Below, one piece after another: positions 46,290-56,353 of a stretch of 64,000 nucleotides of DNA. Source of the stretch: Adonisia turfae CCMR0081 (GTDB taxonomy: Bacteria; Cyanobacteriota; Cyanobacteriia; Phormidesmidales; Phormidesmidaceae); NCBI RefSeq assembly GCF_011009555.1, contig NZ_QXHD01000004.1:4118578-4182577 (forward strand), written 5' to 3'. A program made the translations under genes and the position numbers. Every line of letters starts with the position of its first letter. The stretch's first letter is position 1. Under the pieces are notes generated by a model. The model had not been told where the DNA came from, did not search any database, and saw only the letters and a list, made by a program, of their open reading frames with translations.

Positions 46290-47426
46290 ATGACCCAAGC
46301 TAATACTGTTCTTGAGGACTTGAGGCCCAGAAATGAACTGGATTCGCTAATCGATCCTGAGGCTGGGAAAACTTTTTCAAGTTCCGAGGAAGATATCCAG
46401 GGTGCTAAGGCTGCTAAAGGTACAACTCGGCGTCGTAGTTCATCATCATCATCATCATCAGCTCAGTCGAAGAAAAAACACTACACTGAAGACTCTATTC
46501 GACTTTACCTACAAGAAATTGGACGCATTCGTCTACTAAGGGCAGAAGAAGAGATTGAATTAGCTCGTAAGATTGCTGATTTGCTAGAACTTGAGCGAAT
46601 TCGCGATGATTTGTCCGATGGAATGGATCACGAGCCCGATGATGCTGATTGGGCAGCGGCTGTTGATATGCCTTTACCGGCCTTTCGTCGTCGTCTTCAC
46701 CTTGGACGCCGTGCCAAGGATAAGATGGTGCAGTCTAACTTACGATTGGTGGTTTCCATCGCCAAGAAGTACATGAACCGTGGTCTATCTTTTCAGGACC
46801 TGATTCAAGAGGGCAGCTTGGGTTTGATTCGTGCTGCTGAGAAATTCGACCACGAAAAAGGTTATAAGTTTTCAACTTACGCAACTTGGTGGATTCGTCA
46901 GGCTATTACCCGTGCGATTGCTGACCAATCCCGTACTATCCGGCTGCCTGTCCACCTGTACGAAACTATTTCTCGTATCAAGAAAACCACCAAACTTTTA
47001 TCTCAAGAGCTAGGTCGTAAGCCTACCGAGGAAGAAATTGCTACTCGGATGGAAATGACCATCGAGAAACTACGTTTTATTGCTAAATCTGCTCAGTTGC
47101 CCATTTCTTTGGAAACGCCCATTGGTAAAGAGGAAGATTCGCGTCTAGGTGACTTTATTGAATCAGACGGTGAAACTCCTGAGGACGAAGTATCCAAGAG
47201 CCTTTTACGCGAAGATTTGGAAGGCGTCTTAAGTACGTTGAGTCCCCGCGAGCGCGATGTGCTGCGTCTACGTTACGGTTTGGATGATGGTCGTATGAAG
47301 ACGTTGGAGGAAATCGGCCAAATCTTCAATGTGACTCGTGAGCGTATTCGTCAGATTGAGGCTAAGGCCCTTCGTAAGCTGCGTCATCCTAACCGCAACA
47401 GTGTTCTGAAAGAGTACATCCGCTAA
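46290..47426 (+). CDS. sigA: RNA polymerase group 1 sigma factor
   Basis: 378 residues from the ATG at 46290, with gagg about 8 bases before it; the TTG 46260 start is less likely. An N-terminal variable part with an eight-serine run is followed by region 1.2 ([16 protein letters not shown]), 2.1-2.4 ([22 protein letters not shown], then [17 protein letters not shown]), region 3, and 4.2 ([19 protein letters not shown]). This is the primary sigma factor of the cell. A terminator follows at 47460. Confidence 0.95.
   Translation: MTQANTVLEDLRPRNELDSLIDPEAGKTFSSSEEDIQGAKAAKGTTRRRSSSSSSSSAQSKKKHYTEDSIRLYLQEIGRIRLLRAEEEIELARKIADLLELERIRDDLSDGMDHEPDDADWAAAVDMPLPAFRRRLHLGRRAKDKMVQSNLRLVVSIAKKYMNRGLSFQDLIQEGSLGLIRAAEKFDHEKGYKFSTYATWWIRQAITRAIADQSRTIRLPVHLYETISRIKKTTKLLSQELGRKPTEEEIATRMEMTIEKLRFIAKSAQLPISLETPIGKEEDSRLGDFIESDGETPEDEVSKSLLREDLEGVLSTLSPRERDVLRLRYGLDDGRMKTLEEIGQIFNVTRERIRQIEAKALRKLRHPNRNSVLKEYIR
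46440..46460 (+). repeat. TCA trinucleotide microsatellite in sigA
   Basis: Seven TCA triplets in a row (46440-46460) encode most of the serine run in the N-terminal spacer of SigA. Triplet slippage would change the length without breaking the frame. Confidence 0.85.
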
Positions 47427-47459
47427 GGATTTACTGTAGCAAGCACATATTCATTAGTT

Positions 47460-47486
47460 CAGGCTTGAAGGAATCCTTCAGGCCTG
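47460..47486 (+). terminator. Terminator after sigA
   Basis: caggc-ttgaag and cttca-ggcctg form a stem around gaatc, followed by tttctta. It starts 34 bp after the sigA stop. Confidence 0.75.
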
Positions 47487-47531
47487 TTTCTTATGCTTGG
47501 GTCGACAGACATTGAGCGTAGCCGCCGAGTC

Positions 47532-47636
47532 TCAGTATTATTTTTGCCGTTGCTGAACCTCGGGGGGATTTAATCTGGGAAATACTGATGTAGGGCAATC
47601 CTGCCAGATCGATTCATCTCCTAAATCAGCAACGGC
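47532..47636. ncRNA. Candidate structured RNA or leader between sigA and lexA
   Basis: tcagtatt (47532-47539) pairs with aatactga (47581-47588), and gccgttgctga (47546-47556) pairs with tcagcaacggc (47626-47636). The four arms are interleaved in order, the pattern of a pseudoknot or of two exclusive hairpins. A T-run (ttattttt) follows the last arm, like an intrinsic terminator. Neither a family match nor a transcript is proven. Confidence 0.35.
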
Positions 47637-47708
47637 TTATTTTTATGGGGTGATTAGAGCATCCTGTTATCTGTTTCAAAACCAAGTGGACAAAAAGACA
47701 GTTTTGTT

Positions 47709-47741
47709 GGTACTGTTGTTCTTATAGGGGTACGCTTGTTC
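47709..47741 (+). promoter_or_regulatory. Two LexA-box-like sites upstream of lexA
   Basis: GTAC-N4-GTTC occurs twice: 47710-47721 and 47730-47741, exactly 20 bp apart (about two helical turns), 27 bp before the lexA start. This resembles the cyanobacterial/Gram-positive LexA box AGTAC-N-GTTC type. It points to autoregulation of lexA. Confidence 0.6.
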
Positions 47742-47768
47742 CCTTATGGTTCGTCCTGTGAGTAACCC

Positions 47769-48374
47769 ATGGAACCTCTTACTAACGCTCAAGAGGAGCT
47801 GTATAACTGGTTGGCTGATTACATTCGTGAGCATCAGCATTCTCCCTCCATTCGTCAAATGATGAGGGCTATGGGGCTAAAGTCCCCAGCTCCTATTCAA
47901 AGCCGTCTCGATCACCTCAGAAAGAAAGGCTACATTGACTGGAATGAGGGTAAAGCTAGAACAATTCGGATCTTGCAGGGTGGGGGAGTCCCTGTGAAAG
48001 GCACCATTGCTGCGGGCTCTATGGTTGAAGTTTTTTCAGATGTTGCTGAAGAACACCTTGATCTCTCCTCATTACCTATTAAGTCGCGTGATTACGCTTT
48101 GCGCGTGCGAGGTGATAGCATGATCGACGCACTCATTGATAACGGCGATTTTGTCATCATGCGTCCAGTGGAAGATCCCAACAGCATTCGTGATGGCACC
48201 ATTGTGGCTGCCCGGGTAGAAAGCGCTACCACCCTTAAGTATTTGTATCGTCAGGGTGATGATGTAGTGCTTAAACCTGCCAATTCTAACTATGAGCCTA
48301 TGGTTTATCCAGCTCAAGAAGTTGATATTCAAGGTCGCTTATTAGCTGTTTGGCGTAGCCAAGATTTGATTTAA
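47769..48374 (+). CDS. lexA: LexA repressor
   Basis: 201 residues. The N-terminal winged helix is MEPLTNAQEELYNWLADYIRE with HSPSIRQMMRAMGLKS. The cleavage site Ala82-Gly83 (TIAAGSMVE) and the catalytic Ser117 (GDSM) and Lys157 (TTLKYL) are all present. So this copy should be able to self-cleave, unlike some cyanobacterial LexA proteins that have lost these residues. It would control SOS or redox/carbon genes. A clear terminator follows at 48421. Confidence 0.93.
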   Translation: MEPLTNAQEELYNWLADYIREHQHSPSIRQMMRAMGLKSPAPIQSRLDHLRKKGYIDWNEGKARTIRILQGGGVPVKGTIAAGSMVEVFSDVAEEHLDLSSLPIKSRDYALRVRGDSMIDALIDNGDFVIMRPVEDPNSIRDGTIVAARVESATTLKYLYRQGDDVVLKPANSNYEPMVYPAQEVDIQGRLLAVWRSQDLI

Positions 48375-48420
48375 TCTCAACTTTAGGGTCACTGATAGCT
48401 AGTTTATAGAAGCTACTGCC

Positions 48421-48448
48421 ACGTTTCAATGCCTAAGCATTGAAACGT
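48421..48448 (+). terminator. Terminator after lexA
   Basis: acgtttcaatgc (48421-48432) and gcattgaaacgt (48437-48448) make a perfect 12-bp stem with a ctaa loop, followed by taattgttc. Confidence 0.75.
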
Positions 48449-48519
48449 TAATTGTTCGCTCAGTTCCAGGGTCGTTGCTCTACTAAACTAGAGTCGCACA
48501 GGATTGAGCAAGACTATCT

Positions 48520-50160
48520 ATGGTGAATTTGTCGGGGATACCTTGGCGGCGTTGGCAATTAATAGTAATTGCGATCGCACTATTATGCCTTAGCCTTGGT
48601 ATCAACAGCTGCAGCCAGCTATCCTCAGATGCAAATCAACCGTCCCATCTTTCAAGCAGTGAAACTTTAGCGTTTGTTTCAAAGCATGCACTGTTAACAG
48701 CGGTAGTGAGTACTGATGTTAAACCTGGCAAAGATTGGGAGAAATCTGACGTTTTCAAGGCTTTATCACAGGCTAGGGACCAACTAATAGCTTCCTTTGA
48801 TTTTAATCTCGATGAAGATGTTCGTCCCTGGCTAGGGCAAGATATTGCCTTTGCGATCACGAATAAGGATCTTGATCAAGATAATAGTAATGGTCGCCAG
48901 GTTGGATACCTTTTGGTGGTTGATGCAGATGATGGTGATCGACTACGTGAATTCTTAGAGCTGTTTTGGCAGCGACAAACTATTGCGGGCACTAAACCTG
49001 TTTTCACCCAGACCAGTGGAGTGCCCATCATTACTGGTCAGCTAGCCAAAACACAGCAGCAGATAGCCACCGCAGTTATCAGTGGGAGTAGGTTGCTGGT
49101 TGCCAATGATATAAAAGTTTTACAGCAGAGCCTGCGTGTTGCCCAGACGCCTACTTTGCAGCTCTCACAATCCGAATGCTGCACACCAGTCTGGCTAAGT
49201 TTACGCATTCCAGACCTTGTTGATTGGCTAGGGTTAGCCACGCCAACAGAGCCACGATTTATGTCGGCACTTCAATGGCAGCAGCTAACTGCAACAGCGA
49301 CATTTCATCAACAGCAACTAGTAATCAGCAGTCAATTACAGACTCTGAATAATAGGGCATTTTTAGATAAATCAGCCGCTAAATCAACAGACCAGAGTTC
49401 TAAATTAAAGGCCACTACCAATATCTCCGACAAGTATTTACCCGCATCACTGGCTTGGGGAGCAACAGGGCACGATCTACGACCTTTATGGCTGGCAGTA
49501 CAAAGTGAACTGAGCTATTATCAGCAGCTACCGGCTCCACTCCAACTGGCACAGGAACAACTGTCCACCCAGTTAGCCCAGACACTCTTACAACCGCTTG
49601 CTCAGCTTCTAGCTAGCCACTATGCAATTGGTCAATTAAACGATGGCTCGTGGTTAATGGCTGTGGAGGATCCTGCCCCAAGGTTAATCAGTCAGCTGGA
49701 TGCAATTGCAACGGACCAAGGGTTAACAGTCAGTCAGTTCACCCTAGGTAATCAAGCTGTCACAGCATGGAGTCGCTTAAAAACTCGGGTAGCAAACAGC
49801 CGTAATCGAGAAACTACGGTTGAAACCGACCTTTTAGCCCTCCATACTAATGTGGATGCACACACTATTTTTTCGACGTCCATTGATGGTTTAACTGCCG
49901 CTTTAGAAGCTCCAGACAACCGACTGTCAGATACTCAAAGGTTCCAACATACTATGCCATCAATGGCTATCCCTGACCAAGGATATTTATATGGAACTTG
50001 GAACGAACTGGAACGTCTTCTAGCTAGTAATCGTTGGTTTTCCTTGATAGAACCCATTTTACAGCCATGGAATCAGTCAATTGATGCGATCGCAATCACT
50101 GGCAATCAACCAACAGTTAATCAATCAGCCGGAAAAATCTCAATTCTGTTGAAGGATTAA
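48520..50160 (+). CDS. DUF3352 domain-containing exported protein
   Basis: 546 residues. An N-terminal hydrophobic helix (LIVIAIALLCLSLGINSC) acts as a signal or anchor; the Cys at its end gives a weak lipobox. The rest fits DUF3352 (LLTAVVSTDVKPGKDW, DEDVRPWLGQDIAFAI, YLLVVDADDGDRLREFLELFW, WSRLKTRV), a family of extracytoplasmic proteins in cyanobacteria with no fixed function. No partner is evident, and it stands alone between lexA and the STAS gene. Confidence 0.8.
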   Translation: MVNLSGIPWRRWQLIVIAIALLCLSLGINSCSQLSSDANQPSHLSSSETLAFVSKHALLTAVVSTDVKPGKDWEKSDVFKALSQARDQLIASFDFNLDEDVRPWLGQDIAFAITNKDLDQDNSNGRQVGYLLVVDADDGDRLREFLELFWQRQTIAGTKPVFTQTSGVPIITGQLAKTQQQIATAVISGSRLLVANDIKVLQQSLRVAQTPTLQLSQSECCTPVWLSLRIPDLVDWLGLATPTEPRFMSALQWQQLTATATFHQQQLVISSQLQTLNNRAFLDKSAAKSTDQSSKLKATTNISDKYLPASLAWGATGHDLRPLWLAVQSELSYYQQLPAPLQLAQEQLSTQLAQTLLQPLAQLLASHYAIGQLNDGSWLMAVEDPAPRLISQLDAIATDQGLTVSQFTLGNQAVTAWSRLKTRVANSRNRETTVETDLLALHTNVDAHTIFSTSIDGLTAALEAPDNRLSDTQRFQHTMPSMAIPDQGYLYGTWNELERLLASNRWFSLIEPILQPWNQSIDAIAITGNQPTVNQSAGKISILLKD

Positions 50161-50324
50161 GTGTTCTAAACTGCAACCATGGCTATCTAAAACTGACAGC
50201 CTAATGTACAAGGGGACGAACACTTCTCTATTGCTTCAGTTCAACAGCTCCCAATGGCGAACTGAGCAAAAGTGCAAGTTTTGAACATCTGTAAAGCTAA
50301 ACTATAGTTTATTGATATTAAGCC

Positions 50325-50657
50325 ATGACAATCTCTATGGACTTAGGTGTTCATGTAATTGAGCCGAGCGGTATCTTAGACGGAACTCAAACTTCGGCAT
50401 TTCGCCAGCAAGTTGATGAAGCTCTAGAAAAAGGTGCCAAAGTATTGCTAATTGACCTGAAAGACATCACTTTTGTAGACAGTTCAGGTCTGGGCGTTTT
50501 AGTCGCCTGTTTGAAAAATGCACGTACAGCTGGGTGCAACATGTACGTTTGTTCTATCAACGATCAAATCCGCATGCTGTTTGAACTAACCAGCATGGAT
50601 AGGGTCTTTGAAATTTTTGAGGACCGAGCAGCGTTTAAGGCAGGTGTTCTCAAATAG
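50325..50657 (+). CDS. STAS-domain anti-sigma factor antagonist
   Basis: 110 residues, one STAS domain. The phosphorylatable serine pair is in FVDSSGLGVLVACL at positions 53-54. Such proteins bind an anti-sigma kinase when unphosphorylated and release a sigma factor or other target. No partner kinase is next to it. The PP2C phosphatase at 62455 is in the window but a link is speculative. A terminator follows at 50691. Confidence 0.9.
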   Translation: MTISMDLGVHVIEPSGILDGTQTSAFRQQVDEALEKGAKVLLIDLKDITFVDSSGLGVLVACLKNARTAGCNMYVCSINDQIRMLFELTSMDRVFEIFEDRAAFKAGVLK

Positions 50658-50690
50658 TCTTGAATCAACATTCAGTTGCTTCAGTACTGG

Positions 50691-50716
50691 TAGCCCCTTG
50701 CTCTGTCAGGGGGCTA
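50691..50716 (+). terminator. Terminator after the STAS gene
   Basis: tagccccttg and cagggggcta form a 10-bp stem (one wobble) around ctctgt, followed by ttgctttta. Confidence 0.8.
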
Positions 50717-50806
50717 TTGCTTTTATAAATGCGAAGTAAGTACTCACCACTCTGGGCTAGATTGAGTAGACTAAGACATAGGCGTTCTTAAATCTATTGC
50801 AAATCT

Positions 50807-51481
50807 ATGGTGTTTTTTGGACTTGGTAGCTTAGGCAAAAAAGGCACAATGCCGTCTACTAATGAAGCATTGCCAGGTCGTTCTGATAAGATGCCTGTCC
50901 CTAAGCAGCATTACGTTAACCACAATCCTTTACAGCCACCGTTTCCCGATGGCATGCAGACAGCAATGTTTGGTCTGGGTTGTTTCTGGGGAGCTGAACG
51001 CCGCTTTTGGCAACAAGAAGGCGTATTTTCAACATCCGTAGGCTATAGCGCAGGTTACACCCCTAACCCCACCTATCGAGAAGTTTGTTCCGGGATGACC
51101 GGACATAACGAAGTTGTGTTGGTGGTGTTTGATGCCAACGTGATTAGCTACGAGCAACTGCTAAAAGTATTTTGGGAAAGCCATAACCCTACTCAAGGTA
51201 TGCGCCAGGGTAACGATGTAGGAACCCAGTACCGGTCTGGAATTTATACCTACTCTCCTGAGCAAAAAGTCGCTGCTGAGAAGTCCTTAGCCATGTATCA
51301 AGAGGCACTGACCCAGGCTGGTCATGGCACCATCACAACCGAAATTTTGGATGCACCTGAATTCTACTATGCTGAAGATTATCATCAGCAGTATCTAGCG
51401 AAGAATCCTGGTGGTTACTGTGGTCTTGGTGGCACCAATGTGGCTTGCCCCATTGGTATTGGTGTGGCATCCGATAGTTAA
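50807..51481 (+). CDS. msrA: Peptide-methionine (S)-S-oxide reductase
   Basis: 224 residues. The catalytic Cys59 is in [15 protein letters not shown], followed by [23 protein letters not shown] and a [22 protein letters not shown] end. It repairs oxidised methionine. A 50-residue N-terminal extension has no signal peptide; the ATG at 50807 is accepted since homologues are similar. Confidence 0.93.
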   Translation: MVFFGLGSLGKKGTMPSTNEALPGRSDKMPVPKQHYVNHNPLQPPFPDGMQTAMFGLGCFWGAERRFWQQEGVFSTSVGYSAGYTPNPTYREVCSGMTGHNEVVLVVFDANVISYEQLLKVFWESHNPTQGMRQGNDVGTQYRSGIYTYSPEQKVAAEKSLAMYQEALTQAGHGTITTEILDAPEFYYAEDYHQQYLAKNPGGYCGLGGTNVACPIGIGVASDS

Positions 51482-51617
51482 TCAACGGTTTCATCCACAA
51501 CAGATAGCTAAAGTAATCCCCTCTGTCAAATGGATGTTCCATAGGGGGGTTAGCTTGTGACTAAAGCTGTCCCTGTTTCCCAACAAACAACGAACGGTCA
51601 TCAAGCTTCACTCAAAC

Positions 51618-52619
51618 CTAAAACTGCTTGAGAAAGCGTAGATCGCTGGCATACAACCGACGAATATCATCAATCTGGCTTTGTACCATCGCCAGGCGTT
51701 CAACCCCCAGGCCAGCTGCAAAGCCGCTGTAAACCTCAGGATCATAGCCAACAGCCTTAAGCACATTGGGGTCAATCATGCCGCACCCAAGCACTTCTAA
51801 CCACTTGCCCTTCCATTTCACATCCACTTCGGCTGAGGGCTCAGTAAATGGGAAATAGCTGGGCCGTAATCTGACCTCAATCTCACCAAATAAAGCCTCT
51901 AAAAAGAGTTGGATAGTGCCACGTAAATCAGCAAATGTGATGTTTTTATCAACAGCAAAAAATTCTATTTGATGGAACACTGCCGCATGAGTTGCATCAA
52001 CTGTATCGCGACGATAGCAGCGCCCCATAGCCAAGGCCCGCAACGGCGGCTCATGATTTTCCATGTACCGGATTTGGGTATTGGACGTATGGGTACGCAT
52101 CATCTTGCCGTTGGGCAAATAGAGGGTATCCTGCATATCCCGAGCAGGGTGATCAGGTAAGAAATTAAGGGCTTCAAAGTTGTAATAATCCTCTTCGATT
52201 TCAGGTCCACTGGCCACCGTATACCCAAGGCCCACAAAAATATCGGTAATCTGGTCAATAATGCTGTTGATAGGGTGAACCCTTCCCTGGGGTAAGTATG
52301 TTCCAGGCATTGACACGTCTAAGGTTTCAGCCTCTAGCTGCGCTTGGATTTTGGCATCTTGCAAAGCGGTTTTACGCTCGTCAATGCTAGTTTGCAGCAC
52401 TGTCTTGACCTGATTAGCCAAGGCCCCTATGCGAGGGCGATCTTCGGCAGAGAGTTTGCCCATACCGCCTAAGATTTTGGAAAGCTTACCTTTTTTGCCC
52501 AAATAGCTCACCCGAAACTGGTCGAGTTCGTCGAGGTTACTTAAGGTTGCGATCGCATCGCTGGCTTCTTGCTGTAATGTACTCAGTTGCTGCTCTAGGT
52601 CGGTGGTCATACTGGCCAA
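51618..52619 (-). CDS. pheS: Phenylalanyl-tRNA synthetase alpha subunit
   Basis: 333 residues. The N-terminal coiled coil ([16 protein letters not shown]) leads to the class II catalytic core: [28 protein letters not shown], and motif 3 as [14 protein letters not shown]. It charges tRNA-Phe with PheT, which is encoded elsewhere. The gene is divergent from surE with a 62-bp spacer. Confidence 0.95.
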   Translation of the reverse strand: MASMTTDLEQQLSTLQQEASDAIATLSNLDELDQFRVSYLGKKGKLSKILGGMGKLSAEDRPRIGALANQVKTVLQTSIDERKTALQDAKIQAQLEAETLDVSMPGTYLPQGRVHPINSIIDQITDIFVGLGYTVASGPEIEEDYYNFEALNFLPDHPARDMQDTLYLPNGKMMRTHTSNTQIRYMENHEPPLRALAMGRCYRRDTVDATHAAVFHQIEFFAVDKNITFADLRGTIQLFLEALFGEIEVRLRPSYFPFTEPSAEVDVKWKGKWLEVLGCGMIDPNVLKAVGYDPEVYSGFAAGLGVERLAMVQSQIDDIRRLYASDLRFLKQF

Positions 52620-52681
52620 AAAGTTGAAACGGGAGGGTCACAAAAGACAACCTTTAGTCTACACCTAAGCTTTGATTCCCT

Positions 52682-53515
52682 ATGAAACTATTAATCAGCA
52701 ACGATGACGGTATTTTCGCCACTGGCATTCGTACCCTCGCCAATACCCTGGCATCCAAAGGTCATGACGTGACCGTAGTTTGTCCCGACCGTGAAAGATC
52801 CGCCACAGGTCACGGCATTACGATGCACCGCCCGATTCGAGCCGAACAGGTCCCCTCTGTTTACCATGAAAGCATTCAGGCATGGGCCTGTTCAGGTACC
52901 CCAGCCGATTGTGTAAAACTTGCCCTCGACGCCCTGTTAGACACAGCACCTGATTGCGTACTTTCAGGCATTAATCACGGAGCCAATTTAGGTAATGACG
53001 TCCTCTACTCAGGCACCGTATCAGCAGCCATGGAAGGCTTGCTAGAAGGCATCCCTAGTGTAGCCCTTAGCTTAGCCAGTTTTCATTATTCAGATTTTCA
53101 ACCTGCAGCAGATTATGCCTGCCAGTTAGTGCAAACGCTGACACAGCTCGATCAGCCATTACTCCTCAACCTCAATATTCCACCGATAACGAAATCCAAA
53201 ATACAGGGAATAACGGTAACCCGCCTAGGGATACGTCGGTACCGAGATCTTTTTGAGAAACGCATTGATCCCCGTGGAAAAACCTATTACTGGCTGGCAG
53301 GAGAAGTCTTAGAAGAAAGCGACAGCGAACTATCCCATGGCTTACCCAATAGTTTGAATCAGGCGCAGACTATTGACTTTATGAATCGGTTTACCACCGA
53401 CGTAAAAGCGATTAAAGCTGGCTATATTACAGTCACACCTCTACACTACGACCTCACAGCTTATAGTGACTTAGCGAGCCTACAAAGCCATTTACCTCAG
53501 CTGCTGCCTTGCTAG
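52682..53515 (+). CDS. surE: 5'-nucleotidase SurE
   Basis: 277 residues. The metal-binding Asp pair is in [14 protein letters not shown], followed by [16 protein letters not shown] and [19 protein letters not shown], all canonical SurE segments. It dephosphorylates nucleoside monophosphates. The C-terminus is the usual domain-swapping arm. Confidence 0.94.
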   Translation: MKLLISNDDGIFATGIRTLANTLASKGHDVTVVCPDRERSATGHGITMHRPIRAEQVPSVYHESIQAWACSGTPADCVKLALDALLDTAPDCVLSGINHGANLGNDVLYSGTVSAAMEGLLEGIPSVALSLASFHYSDFQPAADYACQLVQTLTQLDQPLLLNLNIPPITKSKIQGITVTRLGIRRYRDLFEKRIDPRGKTYYWLAGEVLEESDSELSHGLPNSLNQAQTIDFMNRFTTDVKAIKAGYITVTPLHYDLTAYSDLASLQSHLPQLLPC

Positions 53516-53860
53516 CAAGAAGAGGCATGCCTTGCGCCTACTTTCGATAAAGCTTTGGGCAAACTGGCTGTAAGCAAGATGGCCTAACCTAAAAATGCTT
53601 ATTCAAACGCCTAACCATGCGATGAAGTCAGCTCGGATGTAAAAATCTTAACGATGGCCAATGTGCGCACTATGGCTTGATCTATAAAGACAGTCTGGGT
53701 TTACAAGCAATTTGTATGGATCACTGGGTAAGATTACTCCTGATTACCATATATTTCTCTAGAAAAAAGGGGGATACGCTACGCTAATGGGTTTAACCAC
53801 TCTCGTCAATAGCCATTCAGCAAGATTCGCGTCCCTCATTAACGTCATTATTAGCCACTG
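53516..53860. other. Non-coding spacer after surE
   Basis: 345 bp without a credible ORF or strong hairpin. It contains the upstream region of the metallo-hydrolase at 53861 and no identified box. Confidence 0.45.
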
Positions 53861-54742
53861 ATGTCCGACTCGAATGCTCAATTTACGATTCACTTTTGGG
53901 GAGTACGAGGCAGTATCCCCTGTCCTGGTGCAGAAACAGTTCGCTACGGCGGCAATACTTCCTGTATCGAAATGCGAGTTAATGGTGAGCATTTGATTTT
54001 TGACGGCGGGACAGGCTTGCGCGAACTGGGACAGCATTTACTGAACGAAGGCACGCCCATACGGGCCAGTATGTTTTTCACCCATTCCCATTGGGATCAC
54101 ATCCAAGGATTTCCATTTTTTGTGCCTGCTTTTTTACCCAGCAATCAGTTTGAGGTATACGGCGTCATTTCCCCAAACGGAGCCACCATCGAACAGCGTC
54201 TTAACGATCAGATGCTGCATCCTAATTTCCCGGTACCATTGCAGATTATGCAGGCCCAGCTAAAGTTCTGTGACCTATCCGTTGGTGAAACAGTCGCCAT
54301 TGGAGACATCAATGTAACCAATGCTTTACTCAATCATCCAGGTGAAGCAGTGGGTTATCGCGTGGAGTGGAATGGCCTCGCAGCCGCCTACGTGACTGAT
54401 ACGGAGCATTTTCCTGAAAGACTGGATGAAAACGTCTTATATCTAGCGCAAAATGCAGATGTGATGATTTATGACTGTACCTACACCGATGCAGAATATC
54501 ACTCTGAAACTAGCAGTAAAGTTGGCTGGGGACATTCCACCTGGCAAGAAGCAGTGAAATTGGCAAAGGCTGCCAACGTGAAAAAACTAGTGGTCTTCCA
54601 TCATGATCCACTTCATGATGATGACTTTATGGACGATATTGGTCGCAAGACTGCTGCTGCGTTTCCCAATAGCATTGTGGCTCGCGAGGGCATGATTCTA
54701 GATCTCGCCGAATTGAAAGCGCTCGAATTAGCTCAACGCTAA
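53861..54742 (+). CDS. MBL-fold metallo-hydrolase
   Basis: 293 residues. The beginning IHFWGVRGSIPCPGAETVRYGGNTSCIEM and the metal motif THSHWDHIQGFPFF (HxHxDH) are typical of the cAMP-phosphodiesterase-like / RNase Z-like MBL subgroup. YVTDTEHFP and GHSTWQEAVKLAKAANVKKLVVFHHDP complete the metal site. The substrate is unknown; cyclic nucleotide or small-phosphodiester hydrolysis is possible. Confidence 0.88.
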   Translation: MSDSNAQFTIHFWGVRGSIPCPGAETVRYGGNTSCIEMRVNGEHLIFDGGTGLRELGQHLLNEGTPIRASMFFTHSHWDHIQGFPFFVPAFLPSNQFEVYGVISPNGATIEQRLNDQMLHPNFPVPLQIMQAQLKFCDLSVGETVAIGDINVTNALLNHPGEAVGYRVEWNGLAAAYVTDTEHFPERLDENVLYLAQNADVMIYDCTYTDAEYHSETSSKVGWGHSTWQEAVKLAKAANVKKLVVFHHDPLHDDDFMDDIGRKTAAAFPNSIVAREGMILDLAELKALELAQR

Positions 54743-54994
54743 GCTGACGGACGACTCTAAACATGTAGACTGACGCAACCACATTGACCAGATGCACTGC
54801 CAGTAGGTGCAAATTAAAAGCCTGGAAGTCTGATAATGCAGAGGCAAAAACGCTTAAACTATGCATCTGAAAAAATTTATTCAGATAGCCTAATCACCTA
54901 AATACACCTTGTCTAGACATAACCTTGATAGCAATCAAATCTGTAAAGCAGATTACAAAGCCGTCGACTAGACTCACCTATAATCCATTTTGGA

Positions 54995-55066
54995 AGCGGG
55001 TGACGCGATTCGAACGCGCGACATTCACCTTGGCAAGGTGACGCTCTACCACTGAGCTACACCCGC
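54995..55066 (-). tRNA. tRNA-Gly (GCC)
   Basis: On the minus strand the 72-nt gene has acceptor arms GCGGGTG/CACCCGC, a D-arm GCTCAGTGGTAGAGC, an anticodon stem with loop TTGCCAA (anticodon GCC), and a TpsiC arm GCGCGTTCGAATCGCGT-like. The discriminator base is T; CCA is not directly encoded. It decodes GGC/GGU. Confidence 0.93.
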
Positions 55067-55209
55067 ATTTGCCTTGTTTCGACCTTATCAAGGATGCCAC
55101 AGAAAGTTTTTCCTTGTCAAACAAATTCTAAAAAAACTTTCTGGAGTGGGTTTTAAGAACTTGAGAGTTCCGAATTCAAGGTACCCCCAAGTCGCCAACG
55201 CCCTAACCA

Positions 55210-55749
55210 TCAGACCTCTGCAGATTTGGGCAATTGAGGCATCACACTGGACATCTCCAGAGCATTAACTGGTTTAGGCAACTGAGACATTAGACTAGCC
55301 ATCTCTAAGGCACTCATGGCGTAATTCCAACCTAAGTTGCTTTTGATGCCTGCTCGTTCTAACGCCTGTTGCATAGAGTCGGTGGTTAAAATACCAAACA
55401 CCACTGGAACGCCAGTTTGAAACCCTGCTGCTGCAATACCTTTAGAAACTTCAGCCGCAACATAGTCAAAGTGAGGGGTTTGACCACGAATGACAGCCCC
55501 TAAACAAATGATGGCATCGTATTGTCCACTGAGAGCCAGCTGTCGGGCCACTAAAGCCACTTCAAAGCTACCAGGGACCCAGGCGTAGTCTACTTGATTA
55601 CCATTGGGGTCTACATTTACACCATGGCGCTTTAAGCAATCCTGGCATCCCTCTAGCAATTTGTTAGTAACCAAATCATTGAATCGACCAATTACGATTG
55701 CAAATTTAGCAGCGCTGGCACGGTCGAAACTTCCTTCAAAAACAGCCAT
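55210..55749 (-). CDS. ribH: 6,7-dimethyl-8-ribityllumazine synthase
   Basis: 179 residues. The conserved [49 protein letters not shown] and [17 protein letters not shown] segments are canonical. It makes lumazine, the last riboflavin precursor. Normal proteins end soon after the ALEMASLM segment. Here a second copy ([14 protein letters not shown]) extends the tail by about 16 residues. It is followed (minus-strand order) by psbZ upstream, a common cyanobacterial arrangement. Confidence 0.93.
   Translation of the reverse strand: MAVFEGSFDRASAAKFAIVIGRFNDLVTNKLLEGCQDCLKRHGVNVDPNGNQVDYAWVPGSFEVALVARQLALSGQYDAIICLGAVIRGQTPHFDYVAAEVSKGIAAAGFQTGVPVVFGILTTDSMQQALERAGIKSNLGWNYAMSALEMASLMSQLPKPVNALEMSSVMPQLPKSAEV
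55225..55320 (-). repeat. 48-bp tandem duplication in the ribH 3' end
   Basis: Units at 55225-55272 and 55273-55320 match at 31 of the first 42 positions. They encode [16 protein letters not shown] and [16 protein letters not shown], giving two copies of the C-terminal helix. Confidence 0.75.
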
Positions 55750-55887
55750 GGAGTTCTCTACTTTTTCAAAAAAATAAGGTGGTAGGTCTCAATGACCTTA
55801 CCACCCGACAGCAAATATTTTTCACCAGTAAAACACTCAGCAATGACAGCTGCTTAAGTGCCCAAAACTAGGTTTCGAAATAATAGC

Positions 55888-56076
55888 TTACACCACAAAA
55901 TAATTCAGACTACCTACTACAATTACCAGGACTGCCCAGATAATAGAGCCAAGGAATATCAATCGCTTGGATTGATCCCAGTTTTGGGGTGAAGCATAGG
56001 CCACGGGAACCCCAATAACCATAACGAAAGACCAAACTACCAGAACAAACAGAAACAGTTGAAACAGGATAGACAT
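55888..56076 (-). CDS. psbZ: Photosystem II reaction centre protein PsbZ
   Basis: 62 residues, the exact family length, with two membrane helices ([19 protein letters not shown] and [19 protein letters not shown]) joined by the loop [15 protein letters not shown]. PsbZ (Ycf9) sits at the outer edge of PSII and helps in antenna/supercomplex stability. It is upstream of ribH with a 138-bp spacer. This gene proves the cyanobacterial origin of the window. Confidence 0.95.
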   Translation of the reverse strand: MSILFQLFLFVLVVWSFVMVIGVPVAYASPQNWDQSKRLIFLGSIIWAVLVIVVGSLNYFVV

Positions 56077-56353
56077 AACGCGCCACTCTCAAGACAGCAA
56101 AAAATCTGATTCACCGTGCCCAGTCGGAAAACTGCCATATTAACCGAATAGAATTTCGCCTCTAAAGCTGGGCAAGCATCTTAATCTATCGATGGTGATA
56201 CAGTATGGAGCACTGATTGCTCTGCTTAGTAAGCTATCAAATATTAGGTACTTAAAGAAAGCGTTTTATTTGAATCCCTTGGGATTAATTTTTCTGAACT
56301 AATATTTGCAGATTGCCATCGACAAGTCAGTTGCTTGGGCTGATGGATCTCCT

